Below, piece by piece: positions 1-8,519 of a stretch of 64,000 bases of DNA. The stretch lies in NCBI RefSeq assembly GCF_902498195.1, contig NZ_CABVIY010000007.1, positions 310,001 to 374,000 of the forward strand, given 5' to 3'. How positions within the stretch are numbered: position 1 is the first letter of the stretch; each line of letters opens with the position of its first letter. The DNA comes from Pseudomonas fluorescens (GTDB taxonomy: Bacteria > Pseudomonadota > Gammaproteobacteria > Pseudomonadales > Pseudomonadaceae). The translations under genes were made by a program, and so were the position numbers. The notes under the pieces are model-generated. The model did not search any database. It had not been told where the DNA came from and saw only the letters and a program-made list of their open reading frames with translations.

Positions 1-1
1 C

Positions 2-898
2 CTACAGGGGAATGCGTGCCCGCAAACGCGGCGCCACGAAGTCAAGGAATGCACGCAGTTTCAAAGGCAACGGTGCTTGCCCCTTGTGCACGAGGCTGAC
101 CGGCAATGGCGACGACTCGAACGGCTGGAGTACCACGCGCAGTGCCTCTTTGCGCAAAGCGTCCGCAACTTGATAGGACAGCACCCGAATCACGCCGACC
201 CCCAGCACGGCGGCGTCGATGGCCGCTTCCGCCGTGTTGACGGCAAACCTCGAATGAACCGGCACGGACAACTGTGATTTACCCGCGCCGAACACCCAGG
301 CGCCTACGGACGCCAGCACTTCAAAGGTGATGCAGGCATGCCCGGTGAGTGCCTGGGGTGTGGAAGGTTCGCCATGGACTGCCAGGTAATCCGGACTTGC
401 ACACACCACCCGGCGCACGGTGCCCACTGTTGTCGCCATGAGCGAGCTGTCGGGTAATTCTCCAATCCGCAGCGCGACGTCAATGTGTTCCTCCATCAGG
501 TGCACCACGCGATCGGTGAGCATCAGGTTGATTTCGATTTGCGGGTAATGCGCGAGGAATTCGGCAATCACCGGCACCAGGTGCAAGCGCCCGAACACCA
601 CCGGCGCGGTGACCACCAGTTGACCTTTGGGCGAGGCGTACTCGCCGGTCGCCGCGCGCTCGGCCTCGCCGATGTCCTCAAGAATGCGCCGGCAGGCCGC
701 CACGTAGGAGGCGCCGGCTTCGGTCAGCGACAGTTGCCGGGTAGTGCGATGAAGCAGGCGCGTCTTCAGGTGGGTTTCCAGCTCCGCCACCTTGCGGCTG
801 ACGGTGGCGAGCGGCATGCCCAGGCGTCGCGCCGCCCCCGACAGACTGCCCGAATCAACCACTGCAATCAGGACAGACATGGATTCAAGACGGTTCAT
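2..898 (-). CDS. LysR-family transcriptional regulator
   Basis: A 298-residue protein of the usual LysR length. The N-terminal winged helix-turn-helix lies at about residues 1-60 (GSLSGAARRLGMPLATVSRK is the recognition region). The effector-binding domain covers about residues 90-295. The stop codon sits at the left edge of the window, so the gene is complete. It is divergent from an MFS exporter gene with 142 bp between the starts. In this family that arrangement usually means the regulator controls both itself and the neighbouring transporter. The effector cannot be read from the sequence. The call as LysR family is firm; the target gene is inferred. Confidence 0.93.
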   Translation of the reverse strand: MNRLESMSVLIAVVDSGSLSGAARRLGMPLATVSRKVAELETHLKTRLLHRTTRQLSLTEAGASYVAACRRILEDIGEAERAATGEYASPKGQLVVTAPVVFGRLHLVPVIAEFLAHYPQIEINLMLTDRVVHLMEEHIDVALRIGELPDSSLMATTVGTVRRVVCASPDYLAVHGEPSTPQALTGHACITFEVLASVGAWVFGAGKSQLSVPVHSRFAVNTAEAAIDAAVLGVGVIRVLSYQVADALRKEALRVVLQPFESSPLPVSLVHKGQAPLPLKLRAFLDFVAPRLRARIPL

Positions 899-1040
899 GG
901 CGCTCTATCAAAATCTGGAAGGATGATTCCCGATCCTAGGGGATTATCCATGTTTAGGCGAGTGCGTAAGGTTGGACCCTCATCCCCCGCGCGCGATATC
1001 CCGTCGCGAATGCCGGAAGCCAACCTGAAAGGAGAGTGCC
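899..1040. promoter_or_regulatory. Divergent promoter region, LysR gene / MFS gene
   Basis: A 142-bp spacer between the two divergent starts. It should hold both promoters and the LysR operator. I see a short palindromic core (cctagg near 935) but no convincing T-N11-A box, and I do not assign exact -35/-10 elements. The ribosome binding site of the MFS gene (GGAGAG) lies at its right end, at 1031-1036. Confidence 0.5.
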
Positions 1041-2258
1041 GTGAGCGCCCTGCCCTTAGCATCAGAAAGTACGACAGCGCCTGCGGTCGCCTCTCGCGGC
1101 AAGATCATCATGATGGCGATCATCGCCGGCGCGGTGATCACCAACATTTATTGCACCCAGCCGATCCTGCCGCTGATCGCGGCGGATCTGGGCCTGGACC
1201 TGACCACCGTCGATCTGGTGGCTGGGGCGGCGCTGCTTGGTTTCGCCACCGGCCTGGCCCTGTTGCTGCCCATGGGTGACCGTTTCGACCGGCGCAAACT
1301 GGTGCTCGGCCAGATCGCCCTGGCGTGCCTGTTGGCCATCGCGGCTGCCATCTCGCCCGGCGTCGGCACCCTGATCGCGGCGTCCTTCGGCCTCGGCATC
1401 GTCAGCTGCGTGCCCCAGCAACTGGTGCCCTTCGCCGCCGTCATGTCCAAGCCCAGTGAGCGCGGGCGAAACGTCGGCACGGTGGTCAGCGGCATCATGG
1501 TCGGTATCCTGCTCGGTCGCACGATTGCCGGTGTGGTGGGTGAAGCCTGGGGCTGGCGGGCGGTGTATGGCCTGGAAGCGGCATTCATGATCCCGGTCTG
1601 GATCGCAGCGGCCTCCCTGCTCCCGCGTGGCGTGCCCAGCACCCACCTGTCCTATCCACGCCTGCTCGCTTCGTTGTGGCCGCTGATGCGCGACAACTCG
1701 GCGATCCGTCAATCGATGATGGTCCAGGCGCTGTTGTGGGCTTGCTTCAATGCCTTTTGGGTGAACCTGGCGGCGTTGCTGGCCCACGGCCCCTACCAGT
1801 TGGGCAGCGCCTGGGCCGGCGGCTTCGGCATCATCGGTGCCGCCGGTGCGTTGGCGGCATCGCTGGGCGGGCGGGCGACCGACCGTTTGGGCTCGCGCCG
1901 TGTGATCGGTGCCAGCATCGCGATCGTCACCTTGGCTTACCTGCTGCTGGCCGGGGCGCAGACCTCGCTGATCTTGCTGGTGCTGGGCGTGATCGTGCTG
2001 GATATCGGCGTTCAATCGGGGCTGGTGTCCAACCAGACGCGCGCCTTTGCCGTGGATCCGAAGGCACAGGGGCGCATCAACAGCCTGTACATGACGGCGA
2101 CCTTCTTCGGCGGGGCCGTGGGGGCGGCGGTCAGCGGGTGGTTGATGACGCGTTATGGCTGGTCCGGGATTGTGGTGTTTGGGGTTGTGCTGGGGCTGAT
2201 CGCGTTGGCGATCCACTGGGTCGGTGCGCCGCGCCAGTCAGCCTTGAAGGCCTCCTGA
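1041..2258 (+). CDS. MFS transporter, drug/sugar efflux type
   Basis: A 405-residue polytopic inner-membrane protein with the pattern of 12 transmembrane helices and a central cytoplasmic loop near residues 200-220. The MFS motif A is visible as GDRFDRRK at residues 79-86, between helices 2 and 3. It resembles proton-driven efflux permeases of the AraJ/YnfM kind; the substrate is unknown. The start is GTG, chosen because GGAGAG lies 4-5 bp upstream and the protein then begins with a short cytoplasmic tail before helix 1. The divergent LysR gene is the likely regulator. Confidence 0.9.
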   Translation: MSALPLASESTTAPAVASRGKIIMMAIIAGAVITNIYCTQPILPLIAADLGLDLTTVDLVAGAALLGFATGLALLLPMGDRFDRRKLVLGQIALACLLAIAAAISPGVGTLIAASFGLGIVSCVPQQLVPFAAVMSKPSERGRNVGTVVSGIMVGILLGRTIAGVVGEAWGWRAVYGLEAAFMIPVWIAAASLLPRGVPSTHLSYPRLLASLWPLMRDNSAIRQSMMVQALLWACFNAFWVNLAALLAHGPYQLGSAWAGGFGIIGAAGALAASLGGRATDRLGSRRVIGASIAIVTLAYLLLAGAQTSLILLVLGVIVLDIGVQSGLVSNQTRAFAVDPKAQGRINSLYMTATFFGGAVGAAVSGWLMTRYGWSGIVVFGVVLGLIALAIHWVGAPRQSALKAS

Positions 2259-2282
2259 TTCTGCAGAGGAACCCAGATCGAC

Positions 2283-2372
2283 TGTGGGAGCGGGCTTGCT
2301 CGCGAAGAGGCGGTGTCAGTCGACTTTTTAGCTGAATGTCACACCGCTTTCGCGAGCAAGCCCGCTCCCACA
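2283..2372. repeat. REPIN (inverted REP pair)
   Basis: Two REP sequences in inverted orientation. TGTGGGAGCGGGCTTGCTCG begins the left arm at 2283-2305, and its reverse complement is at 2350-2372. The spacer contains gtgtcagtcgac. It lies between the converging 3' ends of the MFS gene and the ccm operon, a typical site for Pseudomonas REPINs. Confidence 0.9.
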
Positions 2373-2396
2373 GGGTCGAGCGGTGATTCTTCATTC

Positions 2397-2428
2397 ACAA
2401 AAAAGGCGACCCTCGAAGGTCGCCTTTT
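2397..2428 (-). terminator. Rho-independent terminator of the ccm operon
   Basis: Perfect 11-bp stem (2401-2411 with 2418-2428, aaaaggcgacc / ggtcgcctttt) and a 6-nt loop. Read on the minus strand it is followed by a run of T. It lies just past the stop of the lipoprotein gene. Confidence 0.85.
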
Positions 2429-2431
2429 GCA

Positions 2432-2836
2432 TTACTGGCCGAATTGCCGTCCCAGGCCTCCCGGCACACCGTGGATATCCGTCTCCTCCCACGGCCCTTT
2501 CGGGCTGATCGAACGGCTCCAGCCGTTATTCCAGCGGTAGTAAGTCCGCTGACGGTAGAAGGTGTTGGGCTGGTCATCGAGCACATACACCCCCATTTTC
2601 GGATCCCAGTGGCTGTTCCCCCCCGGTGGCGGTGCGAAGCTGGCGGAGGTGCGCGGCAGCGGCTTGGCGGGTTTGGCCGGGATGCTCGGTTTGCTCGGGC
2701 TCGGCGAGGTCGACGGCGTTGGCTTGGGCTGCGAGGGCGGGATCGGCGGCAACCGTGTCGGCTCGGGTTGTTGGACCGCACAAGCGCTCAGCCCTAAAAC
2801 GACGCTGAGCAAAGTGATACGAGCGATAGCGGTCAT
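2432..2836 (-). CDS. Proline-rich lipoprotein, unknown function
   Basis: A 134-residue predicted lipoprotein. The signal peptide ends in the lipobox LSAC with Cys19 as lipidation site. Residues 20-75 are a Pro/Ser/Lys-rich linker, followed by a compact C-terminal part rich in Trp, Tyr and Gly (residues 76-134). I chose the ATG at 2836 because AGGAA lies about 8 nt upstream. An ATG at 2854 overlapping the ccmI stop would add six residues. It is the last gene before the ccm terminator, so it is probably co-transcribed with cytochrome c maturation genes, but no link to haem handling is visible. I do not recognise the family. Confidence 0.75.
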   Translation of the reverse strand: MTAIARITLLSVVLGLSACAVQQPEPTRLPPIPPSQPKPTPSTSPSPSKPSIPAKPAKPLPRTSASFAPPPGGNSHWDPKMGVYVLDDQPNTFYRQRTYYRWNNGWSRSISPKGPWEETDIHGVPGGLGRQFGQ

Positions 2837-2850
2837 GGTGGTGGTTCCTG

Positions 2851-4053
2851 TCATTTATCCGGGCTGTCGATGGTCAGTTTTTGCGGCGCGGTGGTGCTGC
2901 TGGCCAGAGGCTGGCTGCGACCGATCCACTCGCCAGCCGTCGGTTGGCCGGCGCGGGAGATGCGCGCAACCAGTTGGACTTCAGGGAAGTTAGACAGTTT
3001 CAACTGCGGCATCATCGCGTCGGCATCGCCCAGCTCGACGGTCGCCGGCAGGTCGGCCACGGTCAGGCGCTTGGCCGCCAGCGGCGCGGGTGGCCCGGAG
3101 GTGGCGCGGGCGAAGATGAACACCGTGTCACCCGGTTGAACCTTGCCTTTCAGGTCAGCCGCCAGGTCCACCTGGACCTTGAGCAACGCGCCCGCCTTGG
3201 CCACCGGTGCCGGGGCCACTTTGCCACCGCCCGCTTCCAGTTTTTCGGTGGCGCGGGCAATGCCGCCTTGCAGCGCAATGCGGGATTTGTCCTCCGGCGG
3301 CAGTTGCTCCAGCAGGCGATTCCAGTAATCGATGGCCTCCTGATAACGCTGCGCTTCGAATGCCGCGATGCCCAGCAGGCCCAGGCTGGTGACCTCTTTC
3401 GGATCGGCCTTCAAGGCTTCATCGGTCAGCGCCTGAATCTTGTCGGACCATTTCTTGCCATCGGCAAAGTACTGGGCCTGTGCCCACTGCCCCAACAATT
3501 CGGGTTGGCGGCCGGCCAGGTTGACCGTGCGTTCGAAGATCTTTGCCGCGTCGGCAGGACGCTCCTGGGTCATGTAGGTGCGACCCAGGAAATACAGGGC
3601 TTCAGCGGAGTCCGGCTGCGCCGCGACCGCACGCTCCAGGCGCCGGGTCATTTCTTCCATCGACTGCGGTGCCTGGGAAAATTCCCGGGTCAGTTCGACT
3701 TTGTCGCTGGCCCCGAAATGCAGGTACAAGCCCAGGCCCAGCACCGGCACCAGGATCGCCGCCAGCAACGGCGCCGGTTTGCCCAGGCGCGACACCCGTG
3801 GCGCGGCAACGCCTTCGGTGTCGGCCAGCAGCTCACGGGCAGCTTCGGCGCGACCGGCGTCCATTTGCGCCGCATCGAGAACGCCCTCTTCGCGCTGAGT
3901 CTGCAACTCAGCCACGCGTTCCTGATACAGCGCCACGTTCAGGGCAGTACGATCCTCTTCGAGCTGGGCGCGACGACTGCGCAGGATGGGGATCAACAGA
4001 AAACTCAGGGCCACCAGGAGCAGCAGACCTGCAGCGAGCCAGAAATCAATCAT
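2851..4053 (-). CDS. ccmI: Cytochrome c maturation protein CcmI (CycH)
   Basis: A 400-residue apocytochrome chaperone. It begins with two transmembrane segments (about residues 5-20 and 95-113) separated by a cytoplasmic coiled stretch. TPR-like repeats follow (about residues 125-260), then a C-terminal periplasmic domain that in this family binds the C-terminal helix of apocytochrome c. It delivers the apoprotein to CcmF/CcmH for haem ligation. The start overlaps the ccmH stop by 4 bp, which indicates translational coupling. Confidence 0.95.
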   Translation of the reverse strand: MIDFWLAAGLLLLVALSFLLIPILRSRRAQLEEDRTALNVALYQERVAELQTQREEGVLDAAQMDAGRAEAARELLADTEGVAAPRVSRLGKPAPLLAAILVPVLGLGLYLHFGASDKVELTREFSQAPQSMEEMTRRLERAVAAQPDSAEALYFLGRTYMTQERPADAAKIFERTVNLAGRQPELLGQWAQAQYFADGKKWSDKIQALTDEALKADPKEVTSLGLLGIAAFEAQRYQEAIDYWNRLLEQLPPEDKSRIALQGGIARATEKLEAGGGKVAPAPVAKAGALLKVQVDLAADLKGKVQPGDTVFIFARATSGPPAPLAAKRLTVADLPATVELGDADAMMPQLKLSNFPEVQLVARISRAGQPTAGEWIGRSQPLASSTTAPQKLTIDSPDK

Positions 4054-4520
4054 TCTTGGTTTTTATCCAACAGGTGGTCGAGGCGCTCGCGCTCCTCGGC
4101 AGAAAGCGAGTCCGGGGTGCTGGCGCGTTGTACGCGACGACGGCGGACGATCACCGCGATGATCACGAAACCGCCCAGCAACAGGCCGGCAGGGCCGAAC
4201 CAGAGCAACGCGGTCTTGGCGTTAAGGGCCGGTTTGTAGCGGACGAAATCCCCGTAGCGGTCAACCATGAAGTCGATGATCTGCTGGTTGTCCTTGCCCT
4301 CGCCCAACATGCGGAAAATCTCTTTGCGCAGGTCGGCGGCGATCGGTGCATTGGAGTCGGCGATGTCCTGGTTCTGGCACTTGGGGCAGCGCAGCTCCTT
4401 GGTCAACTCGCGAAAACGCTCGCGATCCCCTTCCTTGGCGAACTCATAGGTGTCGATGGCGGCATGGGCCACCCCGGCCAGGCTCAAGCCCAGAATAACC
4501 GCGGCGATCCAGCGCTTCAT
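4050..4520 (-). CDS. ccmH: Cytochrome c maturation thiol protein CcmH (CcmL/CycL)
   Basis: A 156-residue protein with a signal peptide (residues 1-21), the redox motif CPKC at residues 45-48, and a C-terminal transmembrane helix (about residues 103-123). It keeps the CXXCH cysteines of apocytochrome c reduced next to CcmF. It is the short, CcmL-like form; the TPR part is separate as CcmI. It overlaps ccmG and ccmI by 4 bp each. Confidence 0.95.
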   Translation of the reverse strand: MKRWIAAVILGLSLAGVAHAAIDTYEFAKEGDRERFRELTKELRCPKCQNQDIADSNAPIAADLRKEIFRMLGEGKDNQQIIDFMVDRYGDFVRYKPALNAKTALLWFGPAGLLLGGFVIIAVIVRRRRVQRASTPDSLSAEERERLDHLLDKNQE

Positions 4521-5053
4521 GGCTTGGCCTCGTCAACCAGCGCCTGATACTTGGCCGCCAGCTTTTCCCGCCAGACCTGCTCGTCGATCACCCCGACGAA
4601 CTTGTCGCGGATGATGCCCTTGGCGTCGATGAAGAAGGTTTCCGGCGCGCCGTAAACACCGAGGTTCAGGCCCAGGGTGCCTTCGTCATCGCGGATGTCC
4701 AGCTGGTACGGGTTGTGGAATTCACTCAGCCACTTCAAGGCGTCGGCGTTGACGTCCTTGTAGTTGATGCCATAAATCACCACGCCCTTTTCGGCCAGTT
4801 TGTTCAGCACCGGGTGCTCGACCCGGCAGGAAATGCACCAGGTCCCCCAGACGTTGACCAGCGCCGGTTTGCCGAGGATATCGGCGCGGGTCAGGGTCTT
4901 GTCGCCCTGCACCGACGGCAGGGAAAACGCCGGGAACGGTTTGTTGATCATCGCCGAGGGCAACTCGGCCGGGTCCAGGTACAGACCGCGATACAGGAAA
5001 ACGGCGACCACCAGAAATATCGCCAGTGGCAACAGCATCAACCAACGTCTCAT
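4517..5053 (-). CDS. ccmG: Thiol:disulfide interchange protein CcmG (DsbE)
   Basis: A 178-residue membrane-anchored thioredoxin-fold protein. The N-terminal anchor covers residues 3-21 and the active site is WCISC at residues 72-76. It passes reducing power to CcmH and apocytochrome c in the periplasm. The 4-bp overlaps with ccmF and ccmH fit one tightly coupled operon. Confidence 0.95.
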   Translation of the reverse strand: MRRWLMLLPLAIFLVVAVFLYRGLYLDPAELPSAMINKPFPAFSLPSVQGDKTLTRADILGKPALVNVWGTWCISCRVEHPVLNKLAEKGVVIYGINYKDVNADALKWLSEFHNPYQLDIRDDEGTLGLNLGVYGAPETFFIDAKGIIRDKFVGVIDEQVWREKLAAKYQALVDEAKP

Positions 5054-7038
5054 GCAGTGGCTCCCGACAGGCCCAGTGCTTCACGCACGCGGCTTTTCAC
5101 CTTGACCCGGTAACGGCCATCCAGCGCCGCCAGCAAACCGCCAAGCCCGGTCAGCAAGCCGCCGAACCAGATCCAGCGCACGAACGGCTTGACGTGGACG
5201 CGCACCGCCCAGGCGCCATCGCCCAGCGGTTCACCCAGCGCCACATAGAGGTCACGGGTAAAGCCGGCATCGATCCCGGCTTCGGTCATCACCGAGTTCT
5301 GCACGGTATAGAGGCGTTTTTCCGGGTGCAGCACGCTGACTTCCTTGCCGCCCTTGATCACCCGCACGGTGGCCTTGTCGGAGGTGAAGTTCGGGCCTTC
5401 AAAGTGCTTGGCGCCTTCGAACACGAACTGGTAACCGCCCAGGGCCATGGATTCGCCGGGTGCCAGGCGCAGGTCGCGCTCGGCGCTGTTCTGGCTCGAC
5501 AGCACCACGCCGAGGGCGCAGACCGCGATGCCCAGGTGCGCAACCTGCATGCCCCAATAGCTGCGGGTCAGGGTCGGCAGGCCTTTGATCAGGCCTTTGT
5601 GGCGAGTCTTGTCGAAGATGTCACGCACCCCGGCCAGCAACACCCAGGCCGCCAGCATGAAGGTGGCCAGCACCGCCCAGTTGAAATCGCCGTAGGCGAC
5701 GCCAGCCACCACGGCCAGCGCGGCGCTGCCGAGCAGCACCGGCGTGAGCATGCTGACCAGCCATTTCACCGGGGTGTCTTTCCAGCGCACGATCACGCCC
5801 ACCGCCATCACCAGCATCAACAAGGCCATCAAGGGAATGAACAGCGCGTTGAAGTACGGCGGCCCGACCGACAGCTTGGCGCCGGTCATGGCATCGAGAA
5901 TCAGCGGGTACAAGGTGCCCAGCAGGATCATCGACGCCGCCACCACCAGCACCAGGTTGTTGCCCAGCAGTAGGGTTTCCCGGGACCAGAGGTTGAAGCC
6001 GACCTGGCTCTTGACCACAGGGGCGCGCAGGGCGAACAGCGTCAGCGAACCGCCGACCACGAACAACAGGAAAATCAGGATGAACACGCCGCGCTCCGGG
6101 TCGGAAGCAAAAGCATGAACCGAGGTCAGCACGCCGGAACGCACGAGGAAAGTGCCCAGCAGGCTCAACGAAAACGCGGCAATGGCCAGCAACACCGTCC
6201 AGCTCTTGAACACGCCACGTTTTTCCGTGACCGCCAGCGAGTGAATCAGCGCGGTGCCCACCAGCCATGGCATGAAGGACGCGTTTTCCACCGGGTCCCA
6301 GAACCACCAGCCGCCCCAGCCGAGTTCGTAATAGGCCCACCACGAGCCGAGGGTGATGCCGATGCCGAGGAAGGCCCAGGCCACGATGGTCCACGGACGC
6401 GACCAGCGCGCCCATGCCGCATCCAGGCGACCGCCCATCAACGCCGCGATGGCGAAGGCGAAGGCCACGGAGAAACCGACATACCCCATGTACAGCATCG
6501 GCGGGTGCACGATCAGGCCGATGTCTTGCAGCAGCGGATTAAGGTCGGCGCCATCGCTGGGCATTTGCGGCAGGATGCGTTTGAACGGGTTGGACGTGAG
6601 GATCAGGAACAGCAGGAAGCCGGTGCTGATCATGCCCATCACCGCCAGTACCCGCGCCAGCATCACCTGCGGCAACTGCCGGGAGAACACCGATACCGCG
6701 AAGGTCCAGCCACCGAGGATCAGCGCCCACAGCAGCAACGAGCCTTCGTGCGCGCCCCACACGGCGCTGAATTTGTAGTACCACGGCAAGGCGCTGTTGG
6801 AGTTGTTGGCCACGTAGGCCACGGAGAAGTCGTCCACCATGAACGCATAGGTCAGGCAACCAAAGGCAAACGCGAGGAAGGCGAACTGGCCCCACGCGGC
6901 CGGCTGGGCCAGGCTCATCCACAAACGGTCGCCCCGCCAGGCGCCGAGCAAGGGCACCACGGCCTGAACCAGGGCAAAGCACAGCGCCAGAATCATGGCC
7001 AGATGGCCCAACTCGGGAATAAAGATGCCGGAAGTCAT
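5050..7038 (-). CDS. ccmF: Cytochrome c haem lyase subunit CcmF
   Basis: A 662-residue polytopic membrane protein of the haem handling family. The tryptophan-rich WWD motif (WGGWWFWDPVENASF) is at about residues 241-255, and conserved His residues flank it in periplasmic loops (for example HPPMLYMGY near 178). With CcmH/CcmI it attaches haem to apocytochrome c. It lies 3 bp after ccmE. Confidence 0.96.
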   Translation of the reverse strand: MTSGIFIPELGHLAMILALCFALVQAVVPLLGAWRGDRLWMSLAQPAAWGQFAFLAFAFGCLTYAFMVDDFSVAYVANNSNSALPWYYKFSAVWGAHEGSLLLWALILGGWTFAVSVFSRQLPQVMLARVLAVMGMISTGFLLFLILTSNPFKRILPQMPSDGADLNPLLQDIGLIVHPPMLYMGYVGFSVAFAFAIAALMGGRLDAAWARWSRPWTIVAWAFLGIGITLGSWWAYYELGWGGWWFWDPVENASFMPWLVGTALIHSLAVTEKRGVFKSWTVLLAIAAFSLSLLGTFLVRSGVLTSVHAFASDPERGVFILIFLLFVVGGSLTLFALRAPVVKSQVGFNLWSRETLLLGNNLVLVVAASMILLGTLYPLILDAMTGAKLSVGPPYFNALFIPLMALLMLVMAVGVIVRWKDTPVKWLVSMLTPVLLGSAALAVVAGVAYGDFNWAVLATFMLAAWVLLAGVRDIFDKTRHKGLIKGLPTLTRSYWGMQVAHLGIAVCALGVVLSSQNSAERDLRLAPGESMALGGYQFVFEGAKHFEGPNFTSDKATVRVIKGGKEVSVLHPEKRLYTVQNSVMTEAGIDAGFTRDLYVALGEPLGDGAWAVRVHVKPFVRWIWFGGLLTGLGGLLAALDGRYRVKVKSRVREALGLSGATA

Positions 7039-7041
7039 GGA

Positions 7042-7497
7042 TCAACCCTCCTTCGCGGGTGTTGGAGCGGATTGACCACTGTCTTTCAACGCCTTGGTCA
7101 CTTCGGGTGGCATGTATTTCTCGTCGTGCTTGGCCAGCACTTCATCGGCCACCACCACGCCATCGGCATTGAGCTTGCCCAGGGCGACGATGCCCTGCCC
7201 TTCGCGGAACAGGTCCGGCAGGATGCCGCGATAGGTGATGGTCACGGATTTGCTGAAGTCGGTGACGACGAATTTCACATCCAGCGAGTCCGGGGAACGC
7301 TGCAGCGAGCCCTTCTCGACCATGCCGCCGGCGCGAATACGGGTGCCTTGCGGGGCTTCGCCGTTGGCGATCTGGGTCGGGGTGTAGAACAGATTGATGT
7401 TTTGCTGCAGGGCGCTCAAGGCCAGGCCGACGGCAGCGCCGACCCCGACCAGAATCGCCAGAATGATGATAAGACGCTTTTTACGCAGCGGATTCAC
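7042..7497 (-). CDS. ccmE: Haem chaperone CcmE
   Basis: A 151-residue periplasmic haem carrier with an N-terminal membrane anchor (residues 9-29) and a beta-barrel domain. The haem-binding motif HDEKY has His124, which in the family forms the covalent haem bond, and Tyr128. The C-terminal tail is flexible. The start is GTG, sharing the GTGA overlap with the ccmD stop. It moves haem from the CcmABCD complex to CcmF. Confidence 0.95.
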   Translation of the reverse strand: MNPLRKKRLIIILAILVGVGAAVGLALSALQQNINLFYTPTQIANGEAPQGTRIRAGGMVEKGSLQRSPDSLDVKFVVTDFSKSVTITYRGILPDLFREGQGIVALGKLNADGVVVADEVLAKHDEKYMPPEVTKALKDSGQSAPTPAKEG

Positions 7498-7670
7498 TTG
7501 CCGTTCTCCCGGCGCAGACGACGCGCCTCTTGTTGCAGATACCGCTTGCGGGCCAGGATCGGCGCCGCCACGTTGAGGGCCAGCACTGCCAGGCAGATGC
7601 CATAGGCCGACCAGACATACAGGCCGTGATGGCCCATGGCGAGGAAGTCGCCGAATGACGCAAAACTCAT
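7494..7670 (-). CDS. ccmD: Haem exporter protein CcmD
   Basis: A 58-residue protein read directly from the sequence. It begins MSFASFGDFLAMGHHGLYVW, has one hydrophobic helix (about residues 17-38), and ends in a strongly basic tail. This is the normal size and layout of CcmD, which stabilises the CcmABC-CcmE complex and helps release holo-CcmE. Its ATG overlaps the ccmC stop by 4 bp and its TGA overlaps the ccmE GTG by 4 bp. Confidence 0.93.
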   Translation of the reverse strand: MSFASFGDFLAMGHHGLYVWSAYGICLAVLALNVAAPILARKRYLQQEARRLRRENGK

Positions 7671-8422
7671 CGAACGGCCTCCAGGCTGTTTTCCACTTCG
7701 GCTTTCACCCAGCTGGCCCGCGCCTCGCGCTTGAGCACTTCAAGGCGCATGCGCAGCAGCAAGACCGCACCGAAGAAGCAGTAGAAGCCCAGCGCGGTCA
7801 GCAGCAGTGGCAGCCACATTTCGGCGGGCATCGCCGGTTTTTCGGTGAGGGTGAAGGTCGCGCCCTGGTGCAGGGTGTTCCACCACTCCACCGAGTATTT
7901 GATGATCGGGATGTTGATCACGCCGACAATCGCCAGCACCGCGCAGGCCTTGGCCGCGCTGTCACGATTGCTGATGGCGTTGCCCAGCGCAATGAGACCG
8001 AAGTACAGGAACAGCAGGATCAACATCGACGTAAGGCGCGCATCCCAGACCCACCACGACCCCCAGGTCGGTTTGCCCCAGATCGCGCCCGTGACCAGCG
8101 CCACCGCCGTCATCCACGCGCCGATGGGCGCCGCGCATTGCAGGGCGACGTCGGCCAGTTTCATTTTCCACACCAGCCCGACGATGCCGCAGACGGCCAG
8201 CATCACGTAGATGGACTGCGCCAGCATCGCGGCCGGAACGTGGATATAGATGATGCGAAAGCTGTTGCCCTGCTGATAGTCGGGCGGCGCGAAGGCCAGG
8301 CCCCAGACCACGCCAACGCCGATCAGCAGCAACGCCGCCAGGCTCAGCCAGGGCAACATCTTGCCGCTGATGCCGTAGAACCACTTGGGTGAGCCGAGCT
8401 TATGAAACCAGGTCCAGTTCAT
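7667..8422 (-). CDS. ccmC: Haem delivery protein CcmC
   Basis: A 251-residue membrane protein with six helices. The WWD motif WGSWWVWDARL is at residues 120-130, and haem-ligand His residues lie in the flanking loops (His61 in IYIHVP). It loads haem onto CcmE. I chose the ATG at 8422 (MNWTWFHKLG) over the one five codons upstream because family members start there. A 97-bp gap separates it from ccmB, the only break in an otherwise overlapping gene chain. Confidence 0.94.
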   Translation of the reverse strand: MNWTWFHKLGSPKWFYGISGKMLPWLSLAALLLIGVGVVWGLAFAPPDYQQGNSFRIIYIHVPAAMLAQSIYVMLAVCGIVGLVWKMKLADVALQCAAPIGAWMTAVALVTGAIWGKPTWGSWWVWDARLTSMLILLFLYFGLIALGNAISNRDSAAKACAVLAIVGVINIPIIKYSVEWWNTLHQGATFTLTEKPAMPAEMWLPLLLTALGFYCFFGAVLLLRMRLEVLKREARASWVKAEVENSLEAVR

Positions 8423-8519
8423 TATTGTTTCCATCACGGTTGCCGCTCGTTTTCACGACGCGGCCAAAGGGTCTGCTTTTAATTAAAAGAAGTGGTTAAT
8501 TTTTAACCAGACCTCATTA
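8423..8519. other. ccmB-ccmC spacer with two AT-rich palindromes
   Basis: The only sizeable gap inside the ccm operon. It holds a perfect 14-bp palindrome cttttaattaaaag (8476-8489) and a hairpin ggttaa-ttt-ttaacc (8494-8508). Both are far more AT-rich than the surroundings. They could be an operator, an mRNA processing/attenuation site or an internal promoter region. No FNR/ANR box (TTGAT-N4-ATCAA) is present. Confidence 0.5.

Noticed and set aside
485..1279. Plus-strand open frame across the LysR gene, its promoter and the MFS start
   Set aside because: It runs antisense through the LysR gene and overlaps the MFS gene in another frame; no independent support.
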